Shown one piece after another: positions 37,282-50,400 of a DNA stretch of 64,000 nt. Location: contig JAQFVV010012396.1 of NCBI GenBank assembly GCA_028023455.1, positions 23,186,750 to 23,250,749 on the forward strand, read 5' to 3'. Numbering within the stretch: the first letter of the stretch is position 1; each line of letters opens with the position of its first letter. The notes under the pieces were generated by a model, which searched no databases, was not told where the DNA came from, and was given only the letters and a program-made list of their open reading frames with translations. This stretch comes from Epiperipatus broadwayi (Eukaryota; Onychophora; Udeonychophora; Euonychophora; Peripatidae). The position numbers and the translations under genes are program-made.

Positions 37282-39192
37282 GGACACACAAATATATAAC
37301 AATGAATGCAATAAACAAAAAATATCTAACTACAAAAAAGAGAAAGGTTTGCCTTAGACAATCTCATACATGGTCTAGAGATTACATTCATTGGCACCTT
37401 GGATATCCACCCACATTAAAAGTCCCCATTGCAATATAAGATGAAAAAGTTTTGTATGCTAGCCAAAACATGATATAGTCTATTTTTCATCATTTAAAAA
37501 AAAAAATTCAGGAACAACAAGTCTTCATATGATTATTTTGGTCAGTTTGCAGACAAGCTTACCACAATTGACATGTCATCCTGGAGCCAATGGCATTTCT
37601 AAGTTTGTTTTTTCACACTTGAGCCAATTTACTACACAATATATATGTAATCTATTCAACTACTTGTCCCAGAAAATTTATGATATCAAAGAACTAAATA
37701 CCATAGCTATTGTACCTTTTAATAAAAAGCCAGTTCCTGTATCAACACTTAACAACCATTAAGCATTAAAACCCTGGAAAATGTCATTAAAGATCAACTT
37801 GAACCACATATACTTCCACTAAACTCACACTTCCAGTTTGCTAAAAAAGGATCATCCACCAGACAGGCTGCACTACTTTTCAAGACAATCATGAATGTAG
37901 GACAAAAACAGAAAAAGTATGCACCAATTGCTGATCAATTAGATATTGAGGCAGTCTTTGATTCAGTGCCAATCAAAATACTACTAGATAACCTAGCTAA
38001 CACCACCATCCCTGCTACCCTACTTTATGTAATTGCCAATCTTTTTCTTAATAGACAGATTCACATCACACTTAATTGTAGAAAATGACCAACATTCGCA
38101 CCCACACAATCAATCTCACAAAGATCACCTCTAAATTCACTTCTTTTCATCCTTTTTATTGATCTACTCGTAAGAAAAATTGAACAGAAAATTCCAGGAA
38201 TTCAAATCCCACACATTCAACAGTATATTTCATGTATAGAATACATGGATGACATCACTATCTTTCTTAAATCTCGCAAACTGTTTCCAATATTACAAAA
38301 AATACTTGAAAAATATACTTCTAATTTTAAACTACACTTCAACCTTAATAAAACAGCTGCCTGGCTTATATACACAACCAATCATTATACAAAAATATTT
38401 CAAAAAAAATCTACTTTTCTCAAGTTTCCATTTTACATGGGGGCTAATGCAATGAGGCAAAGCATACAAAACAAATTAAAAAAATACTGCAAAAAAATCA
38501 CAATCTCCCTTTCAAAAGCCTTCCTTTCTATTTACTCTAAAGTTCAATTATTCAACATGCTTATTATTATAAAAATTGACTACTTCCCTTCCATAATAAA
38601 AATTTCAAAATGTTTCACTTCAAAAATTTCATCACATTGCCCTATACTATTATGGCACAAAGCTGTTGCAGTATCAGCTAAATGCCTTAGAAAAACACCC
38701 ACTCACAATAAACTTGGTCTTCACACTATTTCCCCTTTTCACATACAAAAAAACAATAACCTTCTGGCATTAACCATAAGACAATTCCTTGCACATTCAT
38801 GTCTACTCACAGTCACTCCAACAGATAAACCATCACTATTATCTAAATATATTTTATTCTTAATACAGGATGTCACAAACATATTTAGCCAAATACATAT
38901 TCAATCTACAAACAAATACACATACTGGCACATATACAACATATTATAAGCAGATGCTTCTGCAAGAATAAATCAACATTCATCAATTACTTACAAGGTT
39001 CAAAGAATAATAGAGCCTAAGTACTTCACTTTCAATGTCTATACACCAATATTAATCCTTTCTGCAATCTTTGTCACACAGCAGAGCAAACACAACAGCA
39101 CATATTTTACACCTGCCAAGCTCTATCCAACACTCGCAAAGTCATGATGGATTCCTATTGTCACCAAAATATCTCAATAAAAACATTATAGA
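36228..39192 (+). pseudogene. LINE ORF2: EEP endonuclease + reverse transcriptase
   Basis: About 990 codons with several stops and shifts. Endonuclease blocks: MKIKITVFNVRGINLI at the start, GILETK with the metal-binding Glu, SSSGGIGMVIT, and ILMGDFN at about 36643. Reverse transcriptase: HPGANGISKFVFSHLSQF (about 37577), RKGSSTRQAALLF (about 37850), LDIEAVFDSVP (first catalytic Asp, about 37940), QRSPLNSLLFILFIDLL, then EYMDDITIF (38240-38266). Thumb region: LSKAFLSIYSKVQLFNML. C-terminus: CNLC-x10-HIFYTC, a CCHC motif (39063-39116), then a stop. The box is YMDD where most animal LINEs have YADD. It would have copied its own RNA at a nicked target; it is dead now. A (TA)n palindrome interrupts it at 37170-37279. 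Confidence 0.85.
37170..37279. repeat. (TA)n arrays inside the LINE, one palindromic
   Basis: CTCAACAGAATATA and TATATTCTGTTGAG are exact reverse complements flanking the first array (37180-37208). A second array is at 37237-37279. Together they separate the endonuclease and RT parts of LINE copy A. Confidence 0.95.
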
Positions 39193-39430
39193 ATCCTATA
39201 AAAAACTTCTACACCCATAGTTTGTGCAGTTACTCTCCTATTATACGCATGCTGGTGTACTCATTGTAGCTTCACATTTGGAAATAATACCAGATGACAT
39301 TTAGTTATCTTCACAAACAAACTACAACAATTAAGAGTATGAAATTGCAAAATTACTTATCCAGACATTGTAGCTGCAACATGGTAACTCATAAAACAAC
39401 CTTCCAACCTATAACCAAAGTTCAATAGCT

Positions 39431-39887
39431 TAAATAAGCAATAATAGATCACATCTTCACATACATAACAATAAATATTGTTTAATCATTCAGATACTTT
39501 CCATAAATACATATTAATTAATATACTACAGTGTTCACACCACTATACCAATAACAAGACCAACAAAAGCATCTGTAAACAAACAAGTGAACTCGATACT
39601 AGTAGAACTATTGTAATCATGAACTATAGGCATGATTGCTCCTGTAACCATTCACAATCAGATTATGTAAAATCCAATGTAACCTTTTTGAATAAAGATC
39701 TATCTTTAAAATATCATCATTATCATAATAATAATAATAAATTTCCATGAAACATGAAGATGATCATATTTTAGTATCATAATATTATTTTTTTATATTT
39801 TGATGGATTAACACTTAAGTCTGTGCATCCAAATCATTGGGTTATATTGCTAGCCTTTGTTTGGTAGTGGATAGATAATTAACCTGT
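39431..39887. other. AT-rich DNA, nothing recognised
   Basis: The 90-codon frame at 39478-39750 is His/Asn-rich, probably from TCA/ATC-type low complexity, and is not called a gene. Confidence 0.45.
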
Positions 39888-40165
39888 TTATAATGGACCT
39901 CTTCCAAATGTAGTCAAAAAGTTGACTATTAATTTTTTGAATTGTTTATAATGATAAATAACTTTATCAATAATATTGTTTAATAGTGGGTGAACCCATA
40001 ATTAATCATTTTCCTGCTGATCTTGCATACTCATTCCTTTTATATTTAATTTTGATTATTGAATGTGGGGATGATGATGGTTTATCATCTCATAATTTAG
40101 CCCTAATATGATGTGTACCATTATAAATGACTACTCAATTGTGGAACCATGTAACACCATATTCT
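39888..40165 (+). repeat. Dispersed repeat R1, copy 2
   Basis: Matches the start of the window: TGTTTATAATG, TAGTCAAAAAGTTGACT, ATTCCTTTTATATTTAATTT, GATGATGATGGTTTATCATC and CCATTATAAATGA. Confidence 0.5.
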
Positions 40166-41544
40166 TTATATGTCACCACTTTTTTATTATGTTACAAATG
40201 ATGACCAAATTGTGGAATCATCTAATTTTTTCTACCCTGTTTCACTCTGTACTGTAAAAATATATAAATTTTAACTAATTTATATTTAATTTGTTTCCTG
40301 TTTTCTTACAATTATAAAGTGAAATTATTAATTTAAATAAGCCTACATTTTCTATGAATGTTTTCATTAACAGTCATGTATTAATTTAAATACAGAAATT
40401 AGGATACAATCACTGTATATTATAATATATTCTTTCACAAATATAATTCAAGCAGTCTTATTTTTAAGATCTATTGCTCTTTATATATATACAAAAACAA
40501 ACAAACATACTAAATAAATAAATAATAAAAATGTATGACCTGTTTAATTTTGTCCCAACAGACTGTCTGGTATGTTCCTTAATGAAAACACTATTAAAAA
40601 GCAAAATCATTAATACATATTAACACAACAACATTATTTGTAAAGTCATGATCAAATTAAAGTTCATGAATCTTTAGAGCTTATATTTATATTTTATGAT
40701 GATTTTTCATGGTATAAATATATATTAAGTAATCATGGAATTTGAAGTTTAATTATATCACAAATATAGTATTTAAAACAATATTTTTACCCACTTGAAC
40801 AAAGCATACATTATATATAAAATATTTAGTGGAAAAATATTGAAACATTAATATTTTCCATATTCATATTGGTTAATATTTAGATATTTCATAATAAACA
40901 TTGTTGTATCAATGAAAATTTAATATATAATAAATTTCACATTGTATCATTTAAGTTATTTTCAACACAAGTTACCTGCAACATTGAGATCATTTTATAA
41001 CTTAATGTATTGTTGTGGCATTATAAATATATTTTATTATGAGATGATTTATTATAAGATATCAGCACTTCTTTCAAAAGACAGAAATCTTTTGGAGTTA
41101 ATGTTTTTTTTTATTTGCCTAACTGTTTATTTTTGTAGTAAAATCCAAGTATTAATATTGTATATAACACATTGACTTTTTTTACTGAGATGCAGATCAA
41201 AATAACCAATCTAAAATAAATGGTTTAAATATATTTTTCTTATGATGATTAGATCTCTATACTAGAAATTGTCCCTATGGTAACCCTCAAATTTAAATTA
41301 TTGCTATGTTCTTTGTGATTAACAAGTAAATTTCTCTCATTAAAAAGAATTCTTGAAATATATTAGCATTCATGAAACAAAAATGTTTCTTAACTTTATA
41401 ATAAAGAAATATTTTTTAAAAAAAAATAAATAAATATATCTGCAAATTAAAATTCATTTTAAAATCATAATTTAAACAAAATATAAACATATCTTATATA
41501 AGATTTGAAATACCATGGACTCTTATACCTAAAGACTAATTGTA
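40166..41544. other. AT-rich DNA, nothing recognised
   Basis: The 77-codon frame at 40942-41175 is hydrophobic and AT-driven, with no motif. Confidence 0.5.
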
Positions 41545-41682
41545 AATATAGGGGATTTGAACTCAGATTTTAAGCCCCTTCACTATCCACACTAATGCAT
41601 ATTACTGATACACATGACCATCAGTAGTATGAGATAATGTGGATAATGAGGCTTAAAAGTCTGAGTCCAAATCCCCTATATT
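41545..41682. repeat. 138 bp palindrome of tRNA-like sequence
   Basis: Arms 41545-41609 and 41620-41682 pair: AATATAGGGGATTTGAACTC against GAGTCCAAATCCCCTATATT, and CATTATCCACA-type words in the middle. Read outward, each arm has GAGTTCAAATCCCC (B-box-like) after GGCTTAAAA.TCT. The left-arm sequence recurs as a single arm at 35811-35884. It may be an inverted duplication of a tRNA-derived repeat. Confidence 0.6.
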
Positions 41683-41976
41683 CATATCCTTATATATTTA
41701 ATATACCATATTTATATTTATTTAAATATTTATCCAAATAATTATATATAAAATCAATATTTTAAATATATATAATATTCTACTGATTTAATTTTGTGAA
41801 TGGAAAATAATATACATTTATCCATATTCTAGTTAATAATTGACTATTTTGTTTATTTATGTTCAGGTATTACTTGCTAAATGTATGCAGTAAATAAATA
41901 ATATTAATAAATGAATATATTAATATGTAAATCAGTTTTTTACATGTTTATAAATTTATTTAAAGGCACATTTATT
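41683..41976. other. AT-rich DNA, nothing recognised
   Basis: Short AT-rich spacer. Confidence 0.5.
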
Positions 41977-42253
41977 ATGTAAGTAATATTTACTAAGGCT
42001 TTAACCTCAAGAATATGCGTGTAAAAATGCGATATTAGGGACCTCTACAGGTCTTAACCACAAGCTTACACCTTGGAAGAAAGAAAGGAACCCTTCTTTC
42101 CTTCAACCTACTTTCTATTTTAAATAGATGAAGCTGAAGTGGGTAGATCTCTAAGAGCGTGAAGCTATTCAATACTTCACTGATTAAGTCCCTAATATTG
42201 CATTTTTATATGCATATTCTTGAGATTAAAGCCTTAGTAAATATTACTTACAT
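41977..42253. mobile_element. MITE with ~66 bp inverted ends
   Basis: ATGTAAGTAATATTTACTAA at the left pairs with TTAGTAAATATTACTTACAT at the right. Pairing continues through CCTCAAGAATATGC and ATATTAGGGAC. The interior is GC-richer and noncoding. A one-ended copy is at 56749-56848. I could not fix a target duplication. Confidence 0.75.
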
Positions 42254-43329
42254 CTTTATAATAATAAAAATAAAATATTAATTTAATTACAATATACAAT
42301 TTGTTATACAATTAGTTAATAAAATTAAAAATTCTTGAATGTTTTATCTTATATTATGATAAATTTATTAATGATCATTATTTATTAATAATGTAAAATA
42401 TCAATCTCTTTTTTTTTTTAAACAACAGAAATAAAATAAGCCACAGCAAAAATGTTTTTTAAAAGAATATAATGATTCTGGGTATAAATCTAGCCCAAGA
42501 TAACACAATATACATATAACAAGCATTTATTATATCTATAAGTCATGTGACATCTGACTTGTTATTATTACTATTATATCTATAAGTATAATTTTAAAAG
42601 CTACACATTTAATGTAATATGTAAATAAATAAATTTTAAATACAGTGACTATATATCAAATGGGATGACCACTAACTCTACACAATATATATTTTGTACC
42701 ACAAGTACTCCATTCAAACAATTTAAGTCAAAAATTATATCCTGATAAAATGAATACAACATTAAACTTATTACATGATTCTAATAAAAAGTAAAAAAAG
42801 TAATTCAAATCCCTTTTCCACATGAATATATATATATATTGTAGGTAAATCTCATAAATTAAATTTAGTGCAAATTAATGATATTAATGTATATTTAGTA
42901 TCACAAACTTGTATATTTATTAAATGATTAACAAATTCTTTGTGTGGTTAATAGTTTGTGTGGTTTAATGATTTAATAGCAGTCAAATTCAAAAGCATAA
43001 AAGCTTAGAATTGATGTCACCTCTCAGTATAATGTCCCTGGATTGAATCCAATTCTCACTCTTCTGGGAACTCAAACTTTTTATGGAGTTCCAAACAATA
43101 AATCCATTCGATTATGTTTTTATCTAAATTGTTTAAATTTAGCTGAGTAGTTTTATTAAAACTGTTAATTATAATTTTCTGATTAGTAGGACTATTGAAT
43201 TAACTGAATTTTAAAAATTAATTTATTATTTAGTATATACCTTTATTCTAAAATATGTTCTAATGGAAAGCTTTTTAAAAAAAAAGTTTAAAAATTTCAT
43301 CATAATTTGATGTTAAAAATAATTAATCT
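42254..43329. other. AT-rich DNA, one tRNA-like word
   Basis: GGATTGAATCC at about 43048 resembles a tRNA B-box, with CTCAGTATAATG upstream. I could not fold a tRNA from it. The rest shows nothing. Confidence 0.35.
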
Positions 43330-43441
43330 GTCAAGCGTTGTTAGCCGAGAGGTCATCGCAGCCGCCTTGCAAGCAAGTAGTTGGTTGCAGACGGTTGTGG
43401 GTTCGCCTCCCGGCCGATGCTATGACATATGAAAAAAAAAT
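43330..43441 (+). mobile_element. tRNA-derived SINE, copy 1
   Basis: The A-box-like TTAGCCGAGAGG and B-box-like GGGTTCGCCTCC are spaced as in a tRNA promoter. GCGTTG (43335) and CGATGC (43415) can pair as an acceptor stem. Instead of a normal anticodon arm and variable loop there is one long hairpin: CAGCCG pairs with CGGTTG, and inside it GCAAGCAA pairs with TTGGTTGC. The 3' end is TATGACATATG followed by an A-run. The leader GCCGAGAGG suggests a Leu/Ser-type (class II) origin. Confidence 0.75.
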
Positions 43442-44732
43442 AAACAAACCATTATGAAAAATATCAATGGCTGAAATTAGTCAATAAGTTTTGACTAGAA
43501 CATAATTTAATGCAGATAAATAAAGTAATCACAATAAATCAATAATATAGATTAATATAATGGGATTATTTATTGTTTGAAAGTGCATAAGAAAGTCGAC
43601 ACTAGAAATAAAATAAACGAAATCCAATGAGATTATTCAGAGCCTACGAAGCATTACAACATGCAAAACAATTTTCTTATCATATAATGTCTATTTTAAT
43701 AGTGTAGCAATATGAAGCGATATATATATATAAAATAAAGATATGTCTGTATGTCTAAGTTCAATTAAAAAAAATTAATATACTTCATGTAATTTCAAAA
43801 ATGTAACTAATTTTTGCTGAAATAACTATTTCAATTTCTAGGTCGATTTATTTTAAAATTTTGCTTCAAAAAAATTAAATATATTTCATTACAATTTTTC
43901 GTGCCACAAAGGGTGTGTTTGCTATTTTACTTTTGTGTTATAAGAAAAATGTTTGCTTAAAGAAAAAAAAACGCTTTCTTAAAATTACTCAAGATAGAAG
44001 AATCAGGTTTGTCAGTACTTCTTACACTCAGGTGTAATCCACAGAATCTAATCAGTTGTAGCATGAACACAAAGTAAGAATAAGCTACCATTTTAACAGT
44101 CTCCTTACCTGCAAATTTTTGATTTTGAAAGGTTTCGCCTTAGAATGAGAAAATTTTTGCTTGATAATATGACTGTTTTTCTAAGCAACCTACTTCCCCC
44201 TCCCCTCTTTCCAAAATAGAATTTAAACAATTGCGAAACTAAAATGCATCTTTGGAAATGAAATGTAAAAGTTTAAATGAAAACTTTGACCAAGTTTCAA
44301 TTGGATTGGTAGATTCTTATAATGAAATATAAATGAAAAACTCTTGGAAAAGTTTTACTCTCCAACTAAGGAAAACATGTTTTGTGTAAAGATTTCAGCT
44401 GTGTAAAGAATTATAATTTAATAAAGAAATTTCATTATTAATGAATCTACATTGAAGTAATGCAATTAGATTTATATAAAATTATTTTTGTGATATTTAA
44501 AATGCTACTATTGTATATACACTGTTGAATTTATTAGACTATTAATGTAAATAATAATATCATTAAAAAATAAGAAAGAAAATTATAGATTCATCCCTGA
44601 AGTCATGTTACAATAGACTTTTTTCATACACTTAAAACACTGTGTGTTGCCTGCAAACCACCATAAGAATTAATATATATATATATTATATTTTTGATAG
44701 AAAAGTAGCTTGGTAAATATTTTTATTACAGA
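43442..44732. other. AT-rich DNA, nothing recognised
   Basis: The stretch 43570-44450 is somewhat less AT-biased, but I see no frame or known element. Confidence 0.45.
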
Positions 44733-45239
44733 AATTTATAAAGCTTCTTAGACATTTTATTATTCTTGTTATCTTCTTTTAACTTTTTTTGCATCTTTCT
44801 TCATATATTCATATGTATTAAACTGTTATATTCTCCTCATATACACTTTAATGCAAATTTTATATATGACTACTCCTTTATTTCTTTTACAGTTTCGACT
44901 GTCCTTGAGTGTTCATAATAAAAAATAAAATGGAAATGGTGACAGGAGTAAAATAAAATAGAATAGGATAAAAATGATAATACAATACTAGGCGTGAATT
45001 AAAAGATGTAAAAGTATATAGTTAAAATTAAATATGATTATAAATAATTATGTATAATATGTATTCTTTTATGTATATAAAATAAGGGTTATATGATTAT
45101 ATGTTTAAATGTTGTAGCTCTGATGAAGACTGCAGGACAGTTGAAACTAGAAGAAATATAAAGGTGTAATTATGTATAAAATTTGCATTAAGGTGTATAT
45201 GAGGAGAATATAACAGTTTAATATATAATTTATAAAGCT
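44733..45239 (+). mobile_element. Foldback element FB7 with ribozyme-like arm
   Basis: Arms at about 44816-44904 and 45135-45226 pair (AAACTGTTATATTCTCCTCA against TGAGGAGAATATAACAGTTT) with a loop of about 230 nt. A 13 bp direct repeat, AATTTATAAAGCT, is at 44733-44745 and 45227-45239. The left copy lies 70 nt outside the arm and the right copy abuts the arm. At the inner edge of the right arm CTGATGA (45120-45126), an ACTG/CAGT helix and GAAAC (45143-45147) follow each other as in a hammerhead, but the GTC triplet is missing (GAAACTAGAAG). Confidence 0.75.
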
Positions 45240-46224
45240 GTGTGAAAGATTGAGATAAGGTTTAAAACTGAAAGAATCTTAAAGTAATAGTTTTAAATGT
45301 TGTTTGCCTATCAAATAAAGCATCACATGACATTTCCAGCTTACATTCAACATCTATATTAGAAATTATTCACTTTATTTATTACATTCAGAGCCATCTA
45401 TGTTAGGTTTAAATAATTATCACCCAATATATGCTAGTTACTGCTAATTTCTCAAATTAGTTTCTGGACATTAGCCTTACCCATGAAAAACATTGTATTT
45501 TTACAGACACATTCTCTTTGTGTATTAGTTAACATAAAATCTTATGATTAAAGCACTCTTTTAAAAATCTGTAATCAGACTTATGTAATTAAAATATTAG
45601 AATAGTTGGATCAAGCATTAGAAACAAATATAGGATAATAGTATATATAATTGCCTTCATCAATCCCATATTTCTAAATTTAAAAAATATTAGTAGATGA
45701 TTTTAATAATTTTATCATGTTAAATGAAACGCAATCAAATAGATGTTTCAGCTTATATCAGAAGTCAGAAAAATGTAAAGATAATAGAAAATCATGGTAA
45801 AATAATTCCAGTGTCAGAATAAGAGAAAAGGATATAGAGAAAAAACAAATGTTGGTAAATGATCTCAAGGAAAAAAATAATTGAATGAGTAAAATCCTAA
45901 ATGAGCTATCTTGAAAAAGGTAAACAGAAGTAATGTATAATCTAGATTCTAGTTAATAATTTATGAAGTTTGTAAGGGTGTAATAGGTGAGGTGTTTTTT
46001 AGTCAATCCACAAATGATTATTGAATGAGTATGTCATGACATCATTATAAATTTTTACCAACTCCATTTAAATTATGTCATTTGATTTAGTGTGTCAATG
46101 ATTTAAATTTGTATTCATCATCCTTATCTTATATATTCAAAATTTTATTATATTAGTATACATTATAGTAGTAATCAAATGAATAAATAAATTGTAAATC
46201 AGCTTTGTTATTCTGAAAGTTTTA
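45240..46224. other. AT-rich DNA, nothing recognised
   Basis: No frame or repeat was recognised. Confidence 0.5.
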
Positions 46225-46580
<356 letters not shown>

Positions 46581-46663
46581 GACAATCACAACTTTCCTTA
46601 GATTGGGGGATAAAAATAAGTAAAATTGACCATTAATGTAAACTCTTAGTTATAGGGAAAATT

Positions 46664-46780
46664 TCCTTTCTTCAATATGTTGTTGCATTGACCAGGAGGT
46701 GAACCTGCAACAGCCATCTGCAAACAACTGTTTGCTTACAAGGTGGCTGTGCTGACCTCTCAGCTAACAATGCTTGACAA
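46664..46780 (-). mobile_element. tRNA-derived SINE, copy 2, diverged
   Basis: On the - strand: GCATTG, TTAGCTGAGAGGTC, CAGCCACC..TGGCTG and GGTTCACCTCC. The acceptor-like pair GCATTG/CAATGC is perfect here (46768-46773 and 46685-46690). The inner hairpin GCAAAC/GTTTGC differs in sequence from copy 1 yet still pairs. The tail is degraded. Confidence 0.7.
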
Positions 46781-47499
46781 ATTTTCCTTTCTTTTCTTAA
46801 AAAAAAAAACAATGACATACAATTGACTTACAATTAAACTGAAAATAAATTTAAATTATAATTCAATTAAAATTATATTTGTTGAATATTGTTTTACTAT
46901 CATCTGTCAATTGAATGCACTCTCAAAATATTTTTTTTTACTACTTTGTTTAGGTCTTTGATCACTTTTCTTTGGAAGTTGACCTCTATATGGTGGTTTC
47001 TTGTTTCTTTTTGCCATTTTACTATGGTTATCTAATATTTATGTTTCAATAATGTACTTTATTCTCAACAAAGGTTACATGATGTTTACATGCTTATGCT
47101 TTGGTTACAGTGACATGATGATTTTTACATATTTGTTTTCACTTTGAGATTTTCATTGCTAATTACATAGATATGGAGGAGTTAAATTATGATTTTATTG
47201 TCATTTCTATCATTGTTTAATTGTTACTGTTGTTAGTTTGTGGTGGTGTTATTGATTAGTCTCTCTTTTAATCTCTTGTTCATAGTCTGTTATTTTTGAT
47301 AGTCTGTTATTGACTGTGTTCAATGATCAAAAGTTTTAATTCAGTGGTTCAGCTGTGGAAATATCAACATTTCATATTGTCTCCTTAGTTCTTTGTTCAT
47401 TATTGTTTTTGATTGAATAGGCTGTATTTATATAACTGCTAGTGGTTGCATGTTCTTATAAGTTAACTTATAATACTAATAGTGACTAGATGGCTGCAA
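46781..47499. other. AT-rich DNA, nothing certain
   Basis: This may include the 3' end of LINE copy B, but I could not place the boundary. Confidence 0.35.
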
Positions 47500-50400
47500 A
47501 GTTACCTGGATCAGCTATCATTGCATCTCTGTTCCTTATATGCTGTAGTTTGTTGTAAAATGTTGTCAGATTTCATCTGATGTTTTGGCTGAATATACAG
47601 AGGGTGCATCAAAATGTGTAGAGTACAAAGATTTCTGCTTATGCTGTGGGGTTGTCTTTTTATGTTCAAAATACCTTGTTCTATATTTATACAGCATGTT
47701 GTTCTCATGGTATTTAGTGCTGAACAATTGTAGCATCAGGGCATAAGTTGCAAAATGGATCTATTGACCTATAAAGGTGATGGAAGCATAAGAAATAGGA
47801 TGTTAGTAATGCAAATAATTTTAGCTTGACCAAAAAGTTGAAGAACTTCAGCTCCATTGATCATTATCTGAAGTTGTTAATGAGTTGCTTGTTGTTTATT
47901 TCCAGCATTGTAATAAAGTTATAATTGTTGTGACTGTGTTGATCAACTCTTATGTCTGCCAATATGTGTACTTAACTATCAAAGGTGAGATTGTAGTTCT
48001 GATATAAATCTATGCTGAGTGTGCTAATAATACAAGATAACCATATGTAGGTGGTGAATGATCTGTAGGGATTATGTTAAGGAGGCTGTAAAGCTGCTGA
48101 TACCTTGCAGTGATTTTTGCTAGTAGGTTTATTGTTTTTGTGTGTGGAAAACTAGTATTGTGTAGAGTCCCAGGTTAATTCATATAGTTGGTTGATTGAG
48201 TTGTTTAATTGAAATGACTACATATTTCTTTCTCCATAATAGTTTGTTACAGAGAGGTGATATAGCGACTGTAACATTTTTTGTAAAGTTAACAGTAGGT
48301 GAATAATATATAATTATTGTTGTTATGAGTATGTAAAATAGGTACACTTTTGAATAGAGTGACAAGTATGCATTTGACTATGAGGTGACTATGTTGGCTG
48401 CTTTCTGTTTGAGTTTATTTTGCAGTGTTTGTCACATTTTATGTGCTTCCAGATAAGATGGGAATCTGAGAAATGGGTGGATTTTTCTTGATATAATTGT
48501 GTGTGGGGTTTATTAGTGTTGATGAACCATGCTGATGTTTTGCTGAGGTTGAATTATAGTTTGTGTGTAGTTGTGTAATTCTGAAGTATTCTTTCCAACA
48601 CTGTCATTTCTTTACACAATGTCAGAAACACTCTTATATCATCCATGTATGCAATGCATCAAATATGCTAAGAAATTTATGGTATCAATATTTTTGACAA
48701 CTAATTTTTAATCTGCTTTAGGAGTGGATTTGCATAAAGGATGAACAGCAGTGAGCTGAATGGTTATCCATGTGAAATTGATGGTATAGGAATAAATGAT
48801 ATCATATTTATCCTGCTAAGTGTAAATTGTATTTCTCAGTTCAGTAATAGATTGGTGATGATGTATAATATATGGGCAAGATTGCTTTATTAGGGAGCAT
48901 GTTCATTAAAACATCTATTGTGATGGAATCAAATGTTTCCTGTATATACAACTGAATTGCAACTAAGCATACTTTCTATCTTGTTGCACTGTACATTGTA
49001 TCATATTAAATACTAGTGCAACCTGTATGGTGAAGAAAGTCTTTTTTGAGTACTTCATGTTTGATATCAGAAGTAATATGTATGTTTCTATTTTATCTTT
49101 GACTACCTTTTTTAATATTTGATGTTCTATGTTTCCATGAAGATGCATTGAAAGTTGCAGAGATTTGATATGGCTGCATTTTTTTTGTTAAATGGGACTA
49201 TTTCTATTGGATATAGTCCTCTAATATTGTATATTTTTGTGATAGTAAGTTAGCAAGCTTTTCAAAAGTACCCTGTGATAAATTGACTCAAATGTGAAAA
49301 TACAAATGCTGATATGACATTGGTTCCAGGTTGGCAATTGTTGGGAATTTTTTCAAGTTTTTCAGCAAATTTGTTGTATTCAAAAGGACATATCTGTTTC
49401 AAGTATTCCAAACTGATCAGAGGTTGGTGTGTATTGTGTATATGTTTAGAGCCTTTGTTTGGAATGGAGATATATTGGGGTCCAGTACATTGTGCACTTC
49501 TTAGATGATGCAGCTTATCTCAATTGCCATGGACACTTTTTTGGTTGTTGGATATTCCAGAACAATTGGATATATCATCAGCCCATGTGTGTTGTAGCAT
49601 AAAACATATTTTTTGTGAAGTTATTTTAATTCTTTACATATATTGTGATACAGCTGCATTAATATTTGTATATTTTGGTGGGTGTTGTGCATGAATCTGG
49701 CATGGTGATTCTCTTATGGAAATTGTCTGATAGAACCATTAAATGGGAAAGTGGAGGTCAGTATACCATCTTATGTGATGTATGCTGAAGGATAATATGT
49801 TAATGAATTACTTGTACTTTTGAATTAGGTCTTGAACATATCACTAATTTTACTTAGCTTAATATAGAGTCTATGAGACTAGGAATTTGGTAGTGATTGT
49901 TGGGAATAGAAATCTGATTGTTTTTTCTAGATGAATGAATGTTGTTTGGAGCTCTGCCAAACTCATTGTGATGGCTTGTGCAACATGGTGTGAAAATGGG
50001 CATGGATAGAATTGGAAGTTGATTAGGTGATGAAGCATTTGCATGTGGTAGCAGAGATCATTGAGAGCAGTGTGCTGTTGATTATAGAAAACGTTGAATT
50101 TGCAGCAGTAAAGTCCTGACCAATCATGAGTGGCAGGTTTATTAGCTGTATCCATTTTGTATAGAATTTTATGTAACTTAAATAGAAATTGTTCATTAAT
50201 ATTGTTGGGTTGTGGCTGGTTGTGAGCAGAGAGTTTATTGTGAAAATTATATGTGCAATTATGCTGAGGCCTGGGAGTTTGTACATAAATATAATGTTGA
50301 GTTGTAATTTGATGCTTGAATATATTGATTAGAAGATGTGAGTCAAAGTAAATAATTTTGAATGTTGAAAAACTGCAATTTGGGCTATGAGTAGGCATGT

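Larger units (their letters stand above)
35990..39430 (+). mobile_element. LINE copy A (non-LTR retrotransposon), decayed
   Basis: Most of ORF2 of an APE-type LINE with about 240 bp upstream. No ORF1 is seen; the 5' side reaches the (TA)n array at 35989. The 3' end is not sharply defined and no poly(A) tail or target duplication could be fixed. It is the same family as copy B at 47.5-53.3 kb (-): both keep the words NVRGINLI and a YMDD box about 2.0 kb downstream of it. Confidence 0.85.

Noticed and set aside
43330-43441. A genuine tRNA gene
   Set aside because: The anticodon arm is replaced by a long hairpin, a TATGACATATG tail with an A-run follows, and there are multiple diverged copies. 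It is a SINE.
49314-49508. 64-codon + strand frame with several Trp and Cys
   Set aside because: It runs antisense to LINE copy B ORF2 and has no independent support.
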